Positions 42,519 to 52,055 are shown, numbered from the stretch's first letter. The stretch is 64,000 bases of DNA from JAHZKN01 sp965250205 (GCA_965250205.1 CBDFNK010000008.1:16726-80725); one strand, 5' to 3'. Notes: generated from the letters alone by a model not told the origin. Numbers and translations are program-made.

Positions 42519-44243
42519 ATGGACGCAAAACTATTCGATAAAAAGAAACTACCAAGTCGTCATGTAACTGAGGGGCCAACGCGAGCTCCGCATCGGTCAT
42601 ACTACTACGCCATGGGTTTGACGGAAGAACAAATCCATCGCCCTTTCGTTGGTGTGGCCTCGTGCTGGAATGAAGCGGCGCCGTGCAACATCTCACTGAT
42701 GCGCCAAGCGCAGTCCGCCAAAAAGGGCGTTGATGAAGCGGGCGGCACACCCCGCGAATTTTGTACCATTACAGTGACAGACGGCATCGCCATGGGCCAC
42801 CAGGGCATGAAGTCGTCGTTGGTATCGCGCGAAGTGATTGCCGATTCTATCGAACTCACTATGCGCGGTCATTGCTACGACGCGCTGATTGGTATTGCTG
42901 GCTGCGATAAAAGCCTGCCTGGCATCATGATGTCGATGCTGCGCCTCAACGTGCCGTCGGTGTTCATGTATGGCGGTTCCATTCTGCCTGGTAAATTCCA
43001 TGGCAGAGACGTCACCGTCGTTGACGTGTTTGAAGGCGTTGGCATGCATTCGGCAGGCCGCATGTCGGATGATGATTTACACGAATTAGAGTGCGTGGCG
43101 TGCCCTTCTGCAGGCTCGTGCGGTGGTCAGTTTACAGCCAACACCATGGCTTGTGTTTCAGAAGCGATTGGTTTGGCATTGCCTGGATCTGCTGGTGCTC
43201 CTGCGCCCATGGAAAGCCGTGATGCATTTGCGACTGAAAGTGGTCGCGCCGTCATGCGCCTTTTGGCTGAGAATATTCGCCCGCGTGATATCGTAACGTT
43301 AAAGTCATTTGAGAATGCCGCGACGATCGTTGCAGCAACGGGTGGCTCGACCAATGCAGCGTTGCACTTGCCTGCAATGGCCAATGAGATTGGTCTGAAG
43401 TTCGATCTATTTGATGTCGCAGAGATCTTCAAGAAGACGCCGTACATCGCAGACCTCAAACCAGGTGGTAAATACGTCGCCAAGGATGTCTACGACATCG
43501 GTGGTGTGCCACAGATTTTGAAAACGCTGCTGGACGGCGGTTATCTGCATGGTGATTGTTTGACAGTGACAGGGCGGACGCTCGCAGAAAACCTCGAAGA
43601 TGTCACATTTAACACCAATCAAAAGGTCATTTATCCGGTATCCAATCCGATAACGCCGACCGGTGGTGTCGTCGGTCTCACAGGCTCGCTTGCCCCGGAA
43701 GGTGCGATAGTCAAAGTCGCAGGTATGACCAACTTGAAATTTCGCGGCCCCGCTCGTTGTTTTGAATGCGAAGAAGATGCCTTCGAAGCAGTCTCGAAGC
43801 GTGATTACAAAGACGGCGAGGTTATCGTTATTCGTTACGAGGGTCCTAAAGGCGGCCCCGGCATGCGCGAAATGTTGTCAACTACGGCGGCCCTATACGG
43901 ACAAGGTGCTGGTGACAATGTCGCATTAATCACTGACGGTCGATTTTCAGGGGCGACGCGCGGTTTTTGCATTGGCCATGTTGGACCTGAAGCCGCGGTC
44001 GGTGGTGCAATTGGTCTCATCAAAGATGGTGACATCATCGCCATTGATGCAGACAACGGCACGTTAGACTTGGAAGTTGATGAGGCGGAACTTGAGCGCC
44101 GCCGGGCTAGTTGGAAAGCGCCGGACAACCCATACAAAAGCGGCGCATTGCGAAAATTTGCCAACCAAGTTGGTCCCGCCCGTGATGGTGCGGTTACCCA
44201 TGAAGGAGGTCACGCAGAAGTTTACTGTTATGCAGATATCTAA
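42519..44243 (+). CDS. ilvD: Dihydroxy-acid dehydratase
   Basis: IlvD dehydrates dihydroxy-isovalerate and dihydroxy-methylvalerate, the third common step of valine and isoleucine synthesis, with an iron-sulfur cluster. The 574-residue protein has IGIAGCDKSLPGIMMSMLRL, CPSAGSCGGQFTANTMACVS, ATGGSTNAALHLPAMA and GRFSGATRGFCIGHVGPEA. The three cluster cysteines are in place. ATG 42519 (MDAKLFDKKKLPSRH) fits the family; an in-frame start at 42465 does not. Its 3' end overlaps the start of the next gene. Confidence 0.97.
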   Translation: MDAKLFDKKKLPSRHVTEGPTRAPHRSYYYAMGLTEEQIHRPFVGVASCWNEAAPCNISLMRQAQSAKKGVDEAGGTPREFCTITVTDGIAMGHQGMKSSLVSREVIADSIELTMRGHCYDALIGIAGCDKSLPGIMMSMLRLNVPSVFMYGGSILPGKFHGRDVTVVDVFEGVGMHSAGRMSDDDLHELECVACPSAGSCGGQFTANTMACVSEAIGLALPGSAGAPAPMESRDAFATESGRAVMRLLAENIRPRDIVTLKSFENAATIVAATGGSTNAALHLPAMANEIGLKFDLFDVAEIFKKTPYIADLKPGGKYVAKDVYDIGGVPQILKTLLDGGYLHGDCLTVTGRTLAENLEDVTFNTNQKVIYPVSNPITPTGGVVGLTGSLAPEGAIVKVAGMTNLKFRGPARCFECEEDAFEAVSKRDYKDGEVIVIRYEGPKGGPGMREMLSTTAALYGQGAGDNVALITDGRFSGATRGFCIGHVGPEAAVGGAIGLIKDGDIIAIDADNGTLDLEVDEAELERRRASWKAPDNPYKSGALRKFANQVGPARDGAVTHEGGHAEVYCYADI

Positions 44244-45348
44244 AGCGAAACAGATAGTGGTTTGGACGCGGTATGTGCTCGCGGGATTGTTGGTTCTTTT
44301 AAGCACCGGCATCTCGATCGTGAGCGCGGCTGAGCCGGTATTTCGCTCACCTCAAGCCGCGCTTAAGCAGGGCCTTGGGGCCTATCGCGGTGGCTATTAT
44401 GAAATCGCCGTTCCAGCGCTGCAGTTTGCTGCTGATGAAGATAGCCTGCTCGCCAAATACTATTTGGCGAAAATCTACTCTGATAATCTCGGTTCTCAGA
44501 CAGATCACGTGCGTGCGTTTCGCATTTACCGTTCGATTGTCGACGACTATTCCGGAATTGACCCAGGCGTGGATCCACGAGGGCTAATTGTCGGTCAGTC
44601 CATCACTGCATACGCCAAGTACGTTTTAAGAGGACTTTCCTCGCTCAATCTGAAAGCTAATCCTGAGCGGGCCCGCTACTACTTTGACAATGCCTCAACG
44701 ACATTTAACAACGAGGATGCGCAATTTGAGTTGGCCAAAATGGATTTGCTTGGCGATGGCGCACCGCGCAACAGACGTATGGCACGCCACTGGCTGAGTG
44801 GGTTGAGCCAAAAAGGCCATCCAGGCGCGCAAGCGTTTCTGGCCGACCTTCTGTGGCGTGGCAAGCACATGAAAGCCGATCCTGTGAAGGCTCTGGCGCT
44901 GATCGTAGTCGCGGTCAAAAACGCTTCGCCTCAGGAACGGCTGTGGATCGAAGATATTTATCAGACCATTTACTGTGGTGCGCCCAATGGTGTTCGCAAG
45001 CAGGTCACCGGCATCGTGGCCGATTGGGGTAAGCGCTACAGTCGTAAGGTGCGCGCCCGCCCACGCCATGCCATGGGAGGTGATACCGGTCCGGTCCGCA
45101 CCTGCCAGGACGGTGAATACGTTGGCAGCATTTGGGAGCCTCGTGTCATTGCACCAAGCGATGATGACTCGCGTGACTTGCACGCTCCGCGCCAACCAAT
45201 GGCCGCCAAGCCGCAACGTAATGATGGTTTTTCAGTCGGTGGGGCAGCGGGTGGGCCAACCAGGGGTGGGTCAGCCAACAGGAGCGGGACAGCCAATTCA
45301 GCGCTCGACCTTAGAGATATCAGCACGCCTCAGCCACATATTCGTTAA
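44230..45348 (+). CDS. Exported Sel1/TPR-like repeat protein
   Basis: A 372-residue protein with a signal peptide (MQISKAKQIVVWTRYVLAGL, continuing LVLLSTGISIVSA), then a helical-repeat domain of Sel1 type: LKQGLGAYRGGYYEIAVPAL, AKYYLAKIYSDNLG, AQFELAKMDLLGDGAPRNRR and AQAFLADLLWRGKHMKADP. The last 90 residues are Arg/Gly/Ser-rich and disordered. Such proteins usually scaffold envelope or regulatory complexes; the partner is unknown. ATG 44230 overlaps the end of ilvD by 14 nt; its ribosome-binding site (AAGGAGG at 44203) is unusually distant, so the start is uncertain. An in-frame ATG 44200 is the alternative. Confidence 0.78.
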   Translation: MQISKAKQIVVWTRYVLAGLLVLLSTGISIVSAAEPVFRSPQAALKQGLGAYRGGYYEIAVPALQFAADEDSLLAKYYLAKIYSDNLGSQTDHVRAFRIYRSIVDDYSGIDPGVDPRGLIVGQSITAYAKYVLRGLSSLNLKANPERARYYFDNASTTFNNEDAQFELAKMDLLGDGAPRNRRMARHWLSGLSQKGHPGAQAFLADLLWRGKHMKADPVKALALIVVAVKNASPQERLWIEDIYQTIYCGAPNGVRKQVTGIVADWGKRYSRKVRARPRHAMGGDTGPVRTCQDGEYVGSIWEPRVIAPSDDDSRDLHAPRQPMAAKPQRNDGFSVGGAAGGPTRGGSANRSGTANSALDLRDISTPQPHIR

Positions 45349-45394
45349 ACTGCGTCTGGGGACAAATGGCCTTGCCGTGGCCAAGATCACGTCT

Positions 45395-46180
45395 TCATTC
45401 AAAGTTTAGTTCTAGCCATAGCGGGACGTGGTCCGATGGCTTTTCCCAGCCCCGGGTAAAGCGATCCACGCCGCATCCTTGCGCCACATCAACGGCTTGC
45501 GGTGACAGCAGTAGGTGATCAATGCGAATGCCGTTGTCCTTTTGCCAGGCCCCGGCTTGGTAGTCCCAGAAGGTATACTCCGGCGTGTCGGGTTGACAGG
45601 TGCGCAAATAATCGGTCCAGCCTGCATTGGTCAGTTGTCGAAATGCTGATCGGCTCTCGGGTTGAAAGAGTGCATCGCTTGACCAGGCGTCAGGGCGTTT
45701 TGCATCGAGTGCTTGCGGGATGACGTTATAATCACCAGCAAGTATGGTTGGCATTTCACCATTTAAAAGCGTTTCAGCATGGGCATTAAGGCGGGCCATC
45801 CAGCCGAGCTTATAAGGGAACTTTTCTGTATCGAGGGGATTGCCATTGGGCAGGTAGAGTGAAGCTAAGCGAATAGCGTTGTCGCCCTCCAACAGCGTGG
45901 CCTCAAGATAACGGGCTTGGACATCGCTGTCGTCACCAGGAAGCCCGATTTGAATATCTTCAGGCTGGGTCTTGGCCAGAATTGCAACGCCGTTGAAACC
46001 CTTTTGACCATGTGTTGTGACCGTGTAGCCCAAATCTTCAAAGGCTTGGCGCGGGAAACCTTCATCCACGCTCTTGATTTCCTGCAGGCAAATAACGTCG
46101 GGAGACGTTTCTTTCAGGTATGTGGAAAGACCGTTGAGCCGGGCTTTAATGCCGTTGATGTTCCAGGTGACAATTTTCAT
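45395..46180 (-). CDS. xth: Exodeoxyribonuclease III
   Basis: A 261-residue endonuclease/exonuclease/phosphatase-fold enzyme acting on abasic sites in base-excision repair. It begins MKIVTWNINGIKARL and contains VICLQEIKSVDEGF (metal-binding Glu), LAGDYNVIPQALD, and DYQAGAWQKDNGIRIDHLLL, then PSDHVPLWLEL with the catalytic Asp-His. GAGAG lies before ATG 46180; a frame to 46252 adds 24 unrelated residues. The product of the glycosylase at 2565-3257 is its substrate. erpA lies 41 bp upstream on the same strand. Confidence 0.96.
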   Translation of the reverse strand: MKIVTWNINGIKARLNGLSTYLKETSPDVICLQEIKSVDEGFPRQAFEDLGYTVTTHGQKGFNGVAILAKTQPEDIQIGLPGDDSDVQARYLEATLLEGDNAIRLASLYLPNGNPLDTEKFPYKLGWMARLNAHAETLLNGEMPTILAGDYNVIPQALDAKRPDAWSSDALFQPESRSAFRQLTNAGWTDYLRTCQPDTPEYTFWDYQAGAWQKDNGIRIDHLLLSPQAVDVAQGCGVDRFTRGWEKPSDHVPLWLELNFE

Positions 46181-46221
46181 GAGTGGGCTCTCAGCCGTTA
46201 AGTCGCAGATGTCACGCGATC

Positions 46222-46578
46222 TTAAAGGGTGAAGCTGGCGCCGCAACCACATGACGCGGTGGCATTGGGGTTTTGCACCTTAAATGACGCGCCGACGAGG
46301 TCATCGACGAAGTCAATTTCAGAGCCAGACATATAATCAAGTGACATCGGATCAATCAAAACCTTGATGCCCGCTTTTTCGATCACTAGATCGTCTGCGC
46401 TTTGATCCGTGACAAGGTCAAACTTGTATTGAAAGCCTGAGCAGCCGCCGCCTTCAACCGAGACCCGGAGGATAGTGCCTTTGGGTTCGCCTGCTACAAT
46501 TTCAGCAATGCGCTTGGCGGCTCGTTCTGTGATGGCCACGGGGCGCGCTGCAGTTGCCGGTGTTGTTTGGGTTGTCAT
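46222..46578 (-). CDS. erpA: Iron-sulfur cluster insertion protein ErpA (A-type carrier)
   Basis: A 118-residue A-type carrier that hands [4Fe-4S] clusters to target enzymes. Cys46 in GGGCSGFQYKF and Cys110/Cys112 in ATASCGCGASF are the three cluster ligands. The first 18 residues are a Thr/Pro/Ala-rich extension. The gene lies upstream of xth and divergent from dgt, the common rhizobial order. Clients in this window could include IlvD and the family-5 glycosylase. Confidence 0.94.
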   Translation of the reverse strand: MTTQTTPATAARPVAITERAAKRIAEIVAGEPKGTILRVSVEGGGCSGFQYKFDLVTDQSADDLVIEKAGIKVLIDPMSLDYMSGSEIDFVDDLVGASFKVQNPNATASCGCGASFTL

Positions 46579-46753
46579 AGTCCCGTCCTGTACCTCGGTT
46601 CACCAACAAGGGGAAGAGGCTCTATGCCCCTGAGCGCGCGTGATGGCCCTCCATAAGGGTAAAGTGTTGCTTTATACTAGATAGGAAGGGTTTGCCCAAA
46701 GTCAAACTCAGGCACCTCTTGCTAGAATTGGCATTGAGACCTTGCAAATCATG

Positions 46754-46886
46754 CTAGATCAACTTGCGAAAAGTTAGAATCAACTTTGAGCAGATAAGTT
46801 GATCGCCAGTCATGGGATAGAGTCATGAGATAGAGCGTTGCGCAAACAGCCCCGCTGGTACGAGAAAAGGCTCGAGGCTGTAGAGC
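46754..46886 (-). repeat. Dispersed two-hairpin repeat, copy D
   Basis: Read on the minus strand: CTCGTACCAGCGGGGCTGTT, right arm CGCAACGCTC of hairpin I (its left arm is decayed), two spacer units (CTCTATCTCATGA, CTCTATCCCATGA), and a perfect hairpin II GATCAACTT/AAGTTGATC followed by CTAG. It lies in the divergent region between erpA and dgt, unlike the other copies, which are 3' of genes. Confidence 0.87.
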
Positions 46887-47021
46887 ACGCCTCGCGTTTC
46901 GTTAAACGCAGATTGGTTGCTCTAACTCAATCTAACTCGGGGCTTGTCCAGTCTCAGCTAATTTAAGGCGGTTTGATCCAGTCGTTGGCGCAACCAAGTG
47001 TGAAAAGGACAAAGAAACGGC

Positions 47022-48293
47022 ATGGACGGGCAGGACCTCCATCTGACAAAGCAGACGAGGCAAGACTTTGGTGAACATCTGGCGCCTGGTGCGCGCAACC
47101 CTGCCCCCTATGAAGCAGGTGCCGGTCACTTGCGCGGTCGCCAGATTGCAGAAGCGGAGTGTCCAACCCGTAGTCCGTTTCAGCGCGACAGAGACCGCGT
47201 GCTGCATTCAACGGCGTTTCGTCGTCTGACCCATAAAACTCAGGTATTCATCTATCATGAAGGCGATCACTACCGTTCGCGCCTAACGCACAGCTTGGAG
47301 GTGGCGCAAATTGCACGAACGGTTGCCCGTCAGCTGCGCCTCAATGAAGACCTCGCCGAGTGTCTTTCGCTGGCGCATGATTTGGGGCATCCCCCGTTTG
47401 GTCATGCGGGCGAACGTGCGCTTGATGGGTTGATGCACAGCTATGACGGTTTTGATCACAATGCGCAAAGCCTGCGCATCGTCATGAAGCTTGAAAAAAA
47501 GTATGCCGCATTCGATGGCCTCAATCTGACATGGGAAGTGCTTGAGGGATTGGCCAAGCACAATGGCCCGGTGCGTGAGGCAACCTCACCCATACAAGAG
47601 GCAACCTCACCCATACAAAAAGTCATGGCGGAGCTTGCTGGTTGGCAGAAGTTTGAACTTTGGACCTGGCCAAGCGCGGAAGCGCAGGTGGCAGCATTGT
47701 CCGATGACATTGCTTATTTGACCCACGATATGGACGATGGTTTGCGTGCCGGGTTGATTTCTGTTGCAGACATCTGTGCATTGCCGCTGCTTGATGAGAT
47801 CGTAGCAGGGCTGAAGGTGAGCCCTCAGCGTGGCGCTGATGGCGGGCTGACACAGTTGCCCTATGAGATTGTGCGGCAACTAATTACAGCCTTGATCCAA
47901 GACATGGTGCGGGCAAGCCGCAACAAACTCCATGCCCTAGATCCGGCGAGCCCAGATGCTATCCGAGGGAGTGCTGACGGCGTCATTGGGTTTTCTAAGC
48001 CGATGGCGGGCCACATGGCCCAACTCCGTGAGTTTTTGTTTGACCGCGTTTACCGCAGCGAAAAAGTCATGGGCGTAATGCGCCGCGCGGAAACAATCGT
48101 CTCGGAGCTATTCCATCACTATAAGCAACCCGGAGGTAGTGCTGATCTGCCGCGCGCCTGGCAAAAGGCCGGGCGAACCTTGTCAGAACAGCAGCGCCAT
48201 CGCTTGGTCGCAGATTATCTGGCTGGAATGACAGATCGATTTGCCCTTGCAGAACATCGCCGGCTGTTTGACGTCACACCTGAATTAAGTTAG
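47022..48293 (+). CDS. dgt: Deoxyguanosinetriphosphate triphosphohydrolase-like protein (dGTPase family, HD domain)
   Basis: A 423-residue HD-domain protein that releases triphosphate from dNTPs. The N-terminus has TRSPFQRDRDRVLHSTAFRR and LTHKTQVF. The HD residues are in SRLTHSLEVAQIARTVARQL and SLAHDLGHPPFGHAGE. The later AALSDDIAYLTHDMDDGL and RRAETIVSELFHHY are also conserved. Residues 186-199 carry a duplicated heptapeptide EATSPIQ encoded by a perfect 21-bp tandem repeat. The protein is of the shorter, non-E. coli subgroup. argS follows 72 bp downstream, as in other rhizobia. Confidence 0.93.
   Translation: MDGQDLHLTKQTRQDFGEHLAPGARNPAPYEAGAGHLRGRQIAEAECPTRSPFQRDRDRVLHSTAFRRLTHKTQVFIYHEGDHYRSRLTHSLEVAQIARTVARQLRLNEDLAECLSLAHDLGHPPFGHAGERALDGLMHSYDGFDHNAQSLRIVMKLEKKYAAFDGLNLTWEVLEGLAKHNGPVREATSPIQEATSPIQKVMAELAGWQKFELWTWPSAEAQVAALSDDIAYLTHDMDDGLRAGLISVADICALPLLDEIVAGLKVSPQRGADGGLTQLPYEIVRQLITALIQDMVRASRNKLHALDPASPDAIRGSADGVIGFSKPMAGHMAQLREFLFDRVYRSEKVMGVMRRAETIVSELFHHYKQPGGSADLPRAWQKAGRTLSEQQRHRLVADYLAGMTDRFALAEHRRLFDVTPELS
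47577..47618 (+). repeat. Perfect 21-bp in-frame tandem duplication inside dgt
   Basis: GAGGCAACCTCACCCATACA (plus A) occurs twice, giving EATSPIQ-EATSPIQ in a surface-loop position. The identity of the two copies points to a recent event. Confidence 0.95.
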
Positions 48294-48365
48294 GCGGCAG
48301 CAGTTCGATGAGTTCCACCAGGTAGGCCCAAAACGCGAACTACGCTTGCATCAGAGGTTTAATAA

Positions 48366-50126
48366 ATGAATGTTTTTGCGCTCGTTGAAGCGCGTATCGC
48401 TGACGTTCTCAAATCCCTTCAAAGCGAAGGGTTCTTTGCAGATGACTTTTCTCTGCCAGACGTGGAAGCAGAAGTGCCTCGGGATGCGAGCCACGGTGAT
48501 GTGGCAAGCAACATCGCAATGGTGATGGCAAAGCCAGCTAAAATGAAACCGCGCGACATTGCCGAAGCGATCAAAGGTAAGCTGGAGGGCGGCGAAGACA
48601 TCGAAGCAGTGTCGGTCGCGGGCCCCGGCTTCCTCAATGTAAAACTCACACCAAGCTTTTGGCAAAAAATGGTCGTCAGAATTTTGAATGCCGGTGCGAC
48701 TTTCGGAAAGCCTGATCTTGGTAAAGCAACCAAGGTCAATGTTGAATATGTGTCGGCCAATCCAACGGGTCCGATGCATGTTGGCCATTGCCGTGGTGCT
48801 GTTTTTGGTGACGCGTTGGCCAACTTACTAGAGTTTTCTGGTTACGATGTGGCGCGCGAATATTACATCAACGATGCCGGTGGTCAGGTCGATGTGTTGG
48901 CGCGCTCGGTACATCTGCGCTACCTGGAAGCGCTCGGGCAAGATATCGGCGCAATCCCAGAAGGACTCTATCCTGGCGACTACCTGAAACCTGTTGGCAG
49001 CGCGCTCGCTAAGGCCTATGGGCCAGCCTTCGTTAATAAGCCGGAAGCAGAATGGCTGAGTAGTTTTAGAGCCTCGGCTATTGACGCGATGATGGATATG
49101 ATCCGCGAAGATTTAGCTGCGCTTAACATCCACCATGACGTCTTTTTCTCTGAAGCCTCCCTTACTGCTAATGGCAAAGATGGTGTCAAAGCGGCTGTTG
49201 ATCGGCTGGCGGACAAGGGATTGATTTACAAAGGCACGCTGGAGCGCCCCAAAGGTCATGAGGGAGATGACTGGGAAGACCGTGAACAGACGCTGTTTAA
49301 GTCAACTGAGTTTGGTGATGATGAGGACCGTGCCATTCAAAAATCTGATGGCAGTTACACTTACTTTGCCGGCGATATAGCCTATCACCACAATAAATTA
49401 GAGCGTGGCTTTCTTCATCTCATCAATGTGTTTGGCGCCGACCATGTCGGCTACATTTCGCGCATGACAGCGGCTGTGAACGCCCTGTCCGATGGCACGG
49501 CTGATCTCGACATCAAGGTTTGTCAGTTGGTCAGGCTGTTCCGTGGCGGCGAACCAGTTAAAATGTCAAAACGGGCTGGTACGTTTGTCACCCTGCATGA
49601 TGTGGTTGATGAAGTGGGGCGTGACCCGGTGCGGTTCATGATGCTGTATCGTAAGAATGACGCTTCGCTCGACTTTGACTTTGCCAAGGTCACAGAGCAG
49701 TCGCGGGACAATCCGGTTTTTTATGTTCAGTATGCGCACGCTCGGGCTGCTTCCGTGTTCCGGCGCGCATCCGAGGCGTTTCCAGAACTGACAGCTAGCT
49801 CAAAAGCTGTGCAAGAGGCTGACCTATGTCAGCTTCAGGACCCGGCTGACCTAGCCTTGATCAAGCGTTTGGCGTTTTTCCCCAAACTTGTACAAGGTGC
49901 GGCCAAGGCCCACGAGCCCCACCGGGTGGCGTTCTATCTCTATGATCTAGCGTCGGAATTTCATAGTCTTTGGACCAGAGGCAATGATTTGCCACAATTG
50001 CGTTTTATCCACGAGGGTGACGGGAGCCTGACTGCGGCACGCCTAGCGCTTGTCGCCGCAACCCAAACTGTCCTATCTGCTGGGTTGGGTGTGCTCGGTG
50101 TCGAGGCCCCGGAGGCGATGCGCTAA
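48366..50126 (+). CDS. argS: Arginyl-tRNA synthetase
   Basis: A 586-residue class I synthetase with the ArgRS N-terminal additional domain (about 1-110, GDVASNIAMVMAKPAKM), the HIGH-type motif NPTGPMHVGHCRGAVFGD (about 137-154), VKMSKRAGTFVTL for the KMSKS site, and the DALR anticodon-binding domain at the C-terminus (NPVFYVQYAHARAASVFRRA onward). TAATAA lies before the start with a GAGG at 48353-48356. SPOR protein, nagZ and scpAB follow. Confidence 0.97.
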   Translation: MNVFALVEARIADVLKSLQSEGFFADDFSLPDVEAEVPRDASHGDVASNIAMVMAKPAKMKPRDIAEAIKGKLEGGEDIEAVSVAGPGFLNVKLTPSFWQKMVVRILNAGATFGKPDLGKATKVNVEYVSANPTGPMHVGHCRGAVFGDALANLLEFSGYDVAREYYINDAGGQVDVLARSVHLRYLEALGQDIGAIPEGLYPGDYLKPVGSALAKAYGPAFVNKPEAEWLSSFRASAIDAMMDMIREDLAALNIHHDVFFSEASLTANGKDGVKAAVDRLADKGLIYKGTLERPKGHEGDDWEDREQTLFKSTEFGDDEDRAIQKSDGSYTYFAGDIAYHHNKLERGFLHLINVFGADHVGYISRMTAAVNALSDGTADLDIKVCQLVRLFRGGEPVKMSKRAGTFVTLHDVVDEVGRDPVRFMMLYRKNDASLDFDFAKVTEQSRDNPVFYVQYAHARAASVFRRASEAFPELTASSKAVQEADLCQLQDPADLALIKRLAFFPKLVQGAAKAHEPHRVAFYLYDLASEFHSLWTRGNDLPQLRFIHEGDGSLTAARLALVAATQTVLSAGLGVLGVEAPEAMR

Positions 50127-50175
50127 ACTCCGATTCGAGTAACGTCGTAACAGCATCACGCGTGAGGGGAATAGA

Positions 50176-51876
50176 ATGTCACGGCCAAACGGTCCGGTAC
50201 GCCAACCAACAAGAATGCCAGTTCAACCAGAGCACCCATCTGACCCCCATGGTGCTCAAGGGGTCGAGCTGGTGGATCAGAGCGCTGATGCGGGTCAACA
50301 ACCGCACTATGGCCACCCCCCTGCTGGTCAAGTCCCTCAACAGCAACCGTATTCGGCACCAGAACAAAACCCCTATGGCCAACCCCAAAATGGTCAGGGC
50401 CACGCAGCGACCCCGTATCAAGATCCCGCGCAGCAAGATCCATCTCAGGCGGCCGCACCGGCTTACCCAGCGAACCCCCAGGCGGGTGCCACGTTTGACC
50501 CTTCAACGGGTGCCAGCACCTCTTGGGCTGATGTGAATCAGCCCGTGCAGCAAACCAATGCGCAAGGCTATATTGATAACGCAGCTTATCCTGCGCCACA
50601 GCCCCAGCAGGGTCACGCCTACACAGAGACGCCAGCATACGATCCAGCAGCTCACCAGCAGGGGCAAGCCCACTACCAACAACCCACGCCCGCCGTGCAG
50701 CCGAACACGCCAACCGCTGCGCCAAGCGGCTATGACTTTGGTGGCTACGAAGAACCACACCAAACTCCGCAGCTTGATCCTGGCTTTCAAGACAGTCAGC
50801 AGCCAGCTGTGGATTGGGGACATGCGAATTTTGCGCCGGTTGCAGGCGCTGCGGCACCTCCACAGTCCACAGAACTTGGCTATGCCGCCCAGAACCCTGG
50901 ATTACAAGCTACCGGATTGGATGCTGGCCAACAGCCTGTGCACGTTGATGACGGGTATGCTGGCGAAGAAGACTACGAATACGAAGATGAAGAGCCTACG
51001 GGTCATGGCCGTGGTGTTCTTGTTGCGGCAGCGCTTGCCGGAGCCATCTTGATCGGTGGTGGTGTTGCTTATGGCTATCAATCAATTTTTGGCACGCCGT
51101 CGTCCGGAAATCCGCCCGTTGTTAAAGGGGCATCTGGCCCAGCCAAGGTCAAGCCTGCCGATCCGGGTGGCCGCAAATTTGCCCATACGCAGAGCAAGAT
51201 CATGGGCCGTCTCGGTTCAGCGTCGGGTAAGACCAATGATCCGTCGGGTGGTGCGCGCCGTGTGTCGACGTTGCGCATTGGTCGGGACGGTTCTGTATTG
51301 GCACCGTCAAATCCGGCTGCTGGTGGTTCGGCTAATCGGATGGTTACAGGATTAACGCTCGGTGGCACACCGGTTGCGACGACAGGGGCGAAAGCTGAGC
51401 CTCAAGTGGCAGTTGCAAATAAGCCCATCGTGGTCAAACCACCAGTGGTTCAAAATCCTCCGGTCAAAGTGGTCACGGCTCAACCTGCGGCCCCGAAGGT
51501 TGTCAAACCCGAGGCGATACCGGTGAAAAAGATAGAGCCTGTTGTAGCGCCGAAGAAAGTTGCTGTCGCCAAACCGGCGCCGGTAGCCGCTGTTGGTCCG
51601 AAACCAACAGCGGCTGGCTATGTTGCGGTTTTGGCATCTGTGCCCGTGTCTAACTCAAGTCGGATGGACTCGCTCAAACAGTTTGCAGACATGCAGCAAA
51701 AGTATGGGTCGGCGCTTGCTAGCAAGACGCCAGATGTGCAGCAGGCCAATCTTGGTGCCAAAGGGACGTATCATCGTTTGATTGCCGGACCGCCGGGCTC
51801 TGCGCAGTCCGCACGCCAGGTTTGCACGTCATTGAAAGCGGCTGGCTATACGAGTTGCTGGGTTCTGGCCTATTAG
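50176..51876 (+). CDS. SPOR-domain membrane protein
   Basis: A 566-residue protein in three parts: a cytoplasmic Gln/Pro/Tyr-rich disordered region (about 1-275), one membrane helix (GVLVAAALAGAILIGGGVAY, about 279-298), and a periplasmic part ending in a SPOR domain (about 475-566: GYVAVLASVPVSNSSRM to CTSLKAAGYTSCWVL). SPOR domains bind glycan strands stripped of stem peptides at division sites. Position between argS and nagZ is typical for alphaproteobacteria. The Val/Lys/Pro linker before the domain spans the periplasm. Confidence 0.88.
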   Translation: MSRPNGPVRQPTRMPVQPEHPSDPHGAQGVELVDQSADAGQQPHYGHPPAGQVPQQQPYSAPEQNPYGQPQNGQGHAATPYQDPAQQDPSQAAAPAYPANPQAGATFDPSTGASTSWADVNQPVQQTNAQGYIDNAAYPAPQPQQGHAYTETPAYDPAAHQQGQAHYQQPTPAVQPNTPTAAPSGYDFGGYEEPHQTPQLDPGFQDSQQPAVDWGHANFAPVAGAAAPPQSTELGYAAQNPGLQATGLDAGQQPVHVDDGYAGEEDYEYEDEEPTGHGRGVLVAAALAGAILIGGGVAYGYQSIFGTPSSGNPPVVKGASGPAKVKPADPGGRKFAHTQSKIMGRLGSASGKTNDPSGGARRVSTLRIGRDGSVLAPSNPAAGGSANRMVTGLTLGGTPVATTGAKAEPQVAVANKPIVVKPPVVQNPPVKVVTAQPAAPKVVKPEAIPVKKIEPVVAPKKVAVAKPAPVAAVGPKPTAAGYVAVLASVPVSNSSRMDSLKQFADMQQKYGSALASKTPDVQQANLGAKGTYHRLIAGPPGSAQSARQVCTSLKAAGYTSCWVLAY

Positions 51877-52055
51877 GAGCGGGTCTGGGTCAAAACGTTT
51901 GGCCTGTCTGTCGCTTCTGGTGTAACGCGCCCCTGGTTCGGGTTGCTTCAGCGCATATTTCACGATATGCAGCACACCTTGATTAGTCTTTTGTCTGATC
52001 AAAACCTTTTGCATTTGGCCCTTTGGTCTTGATTTAAGTGATAGACTGGAGCGCT

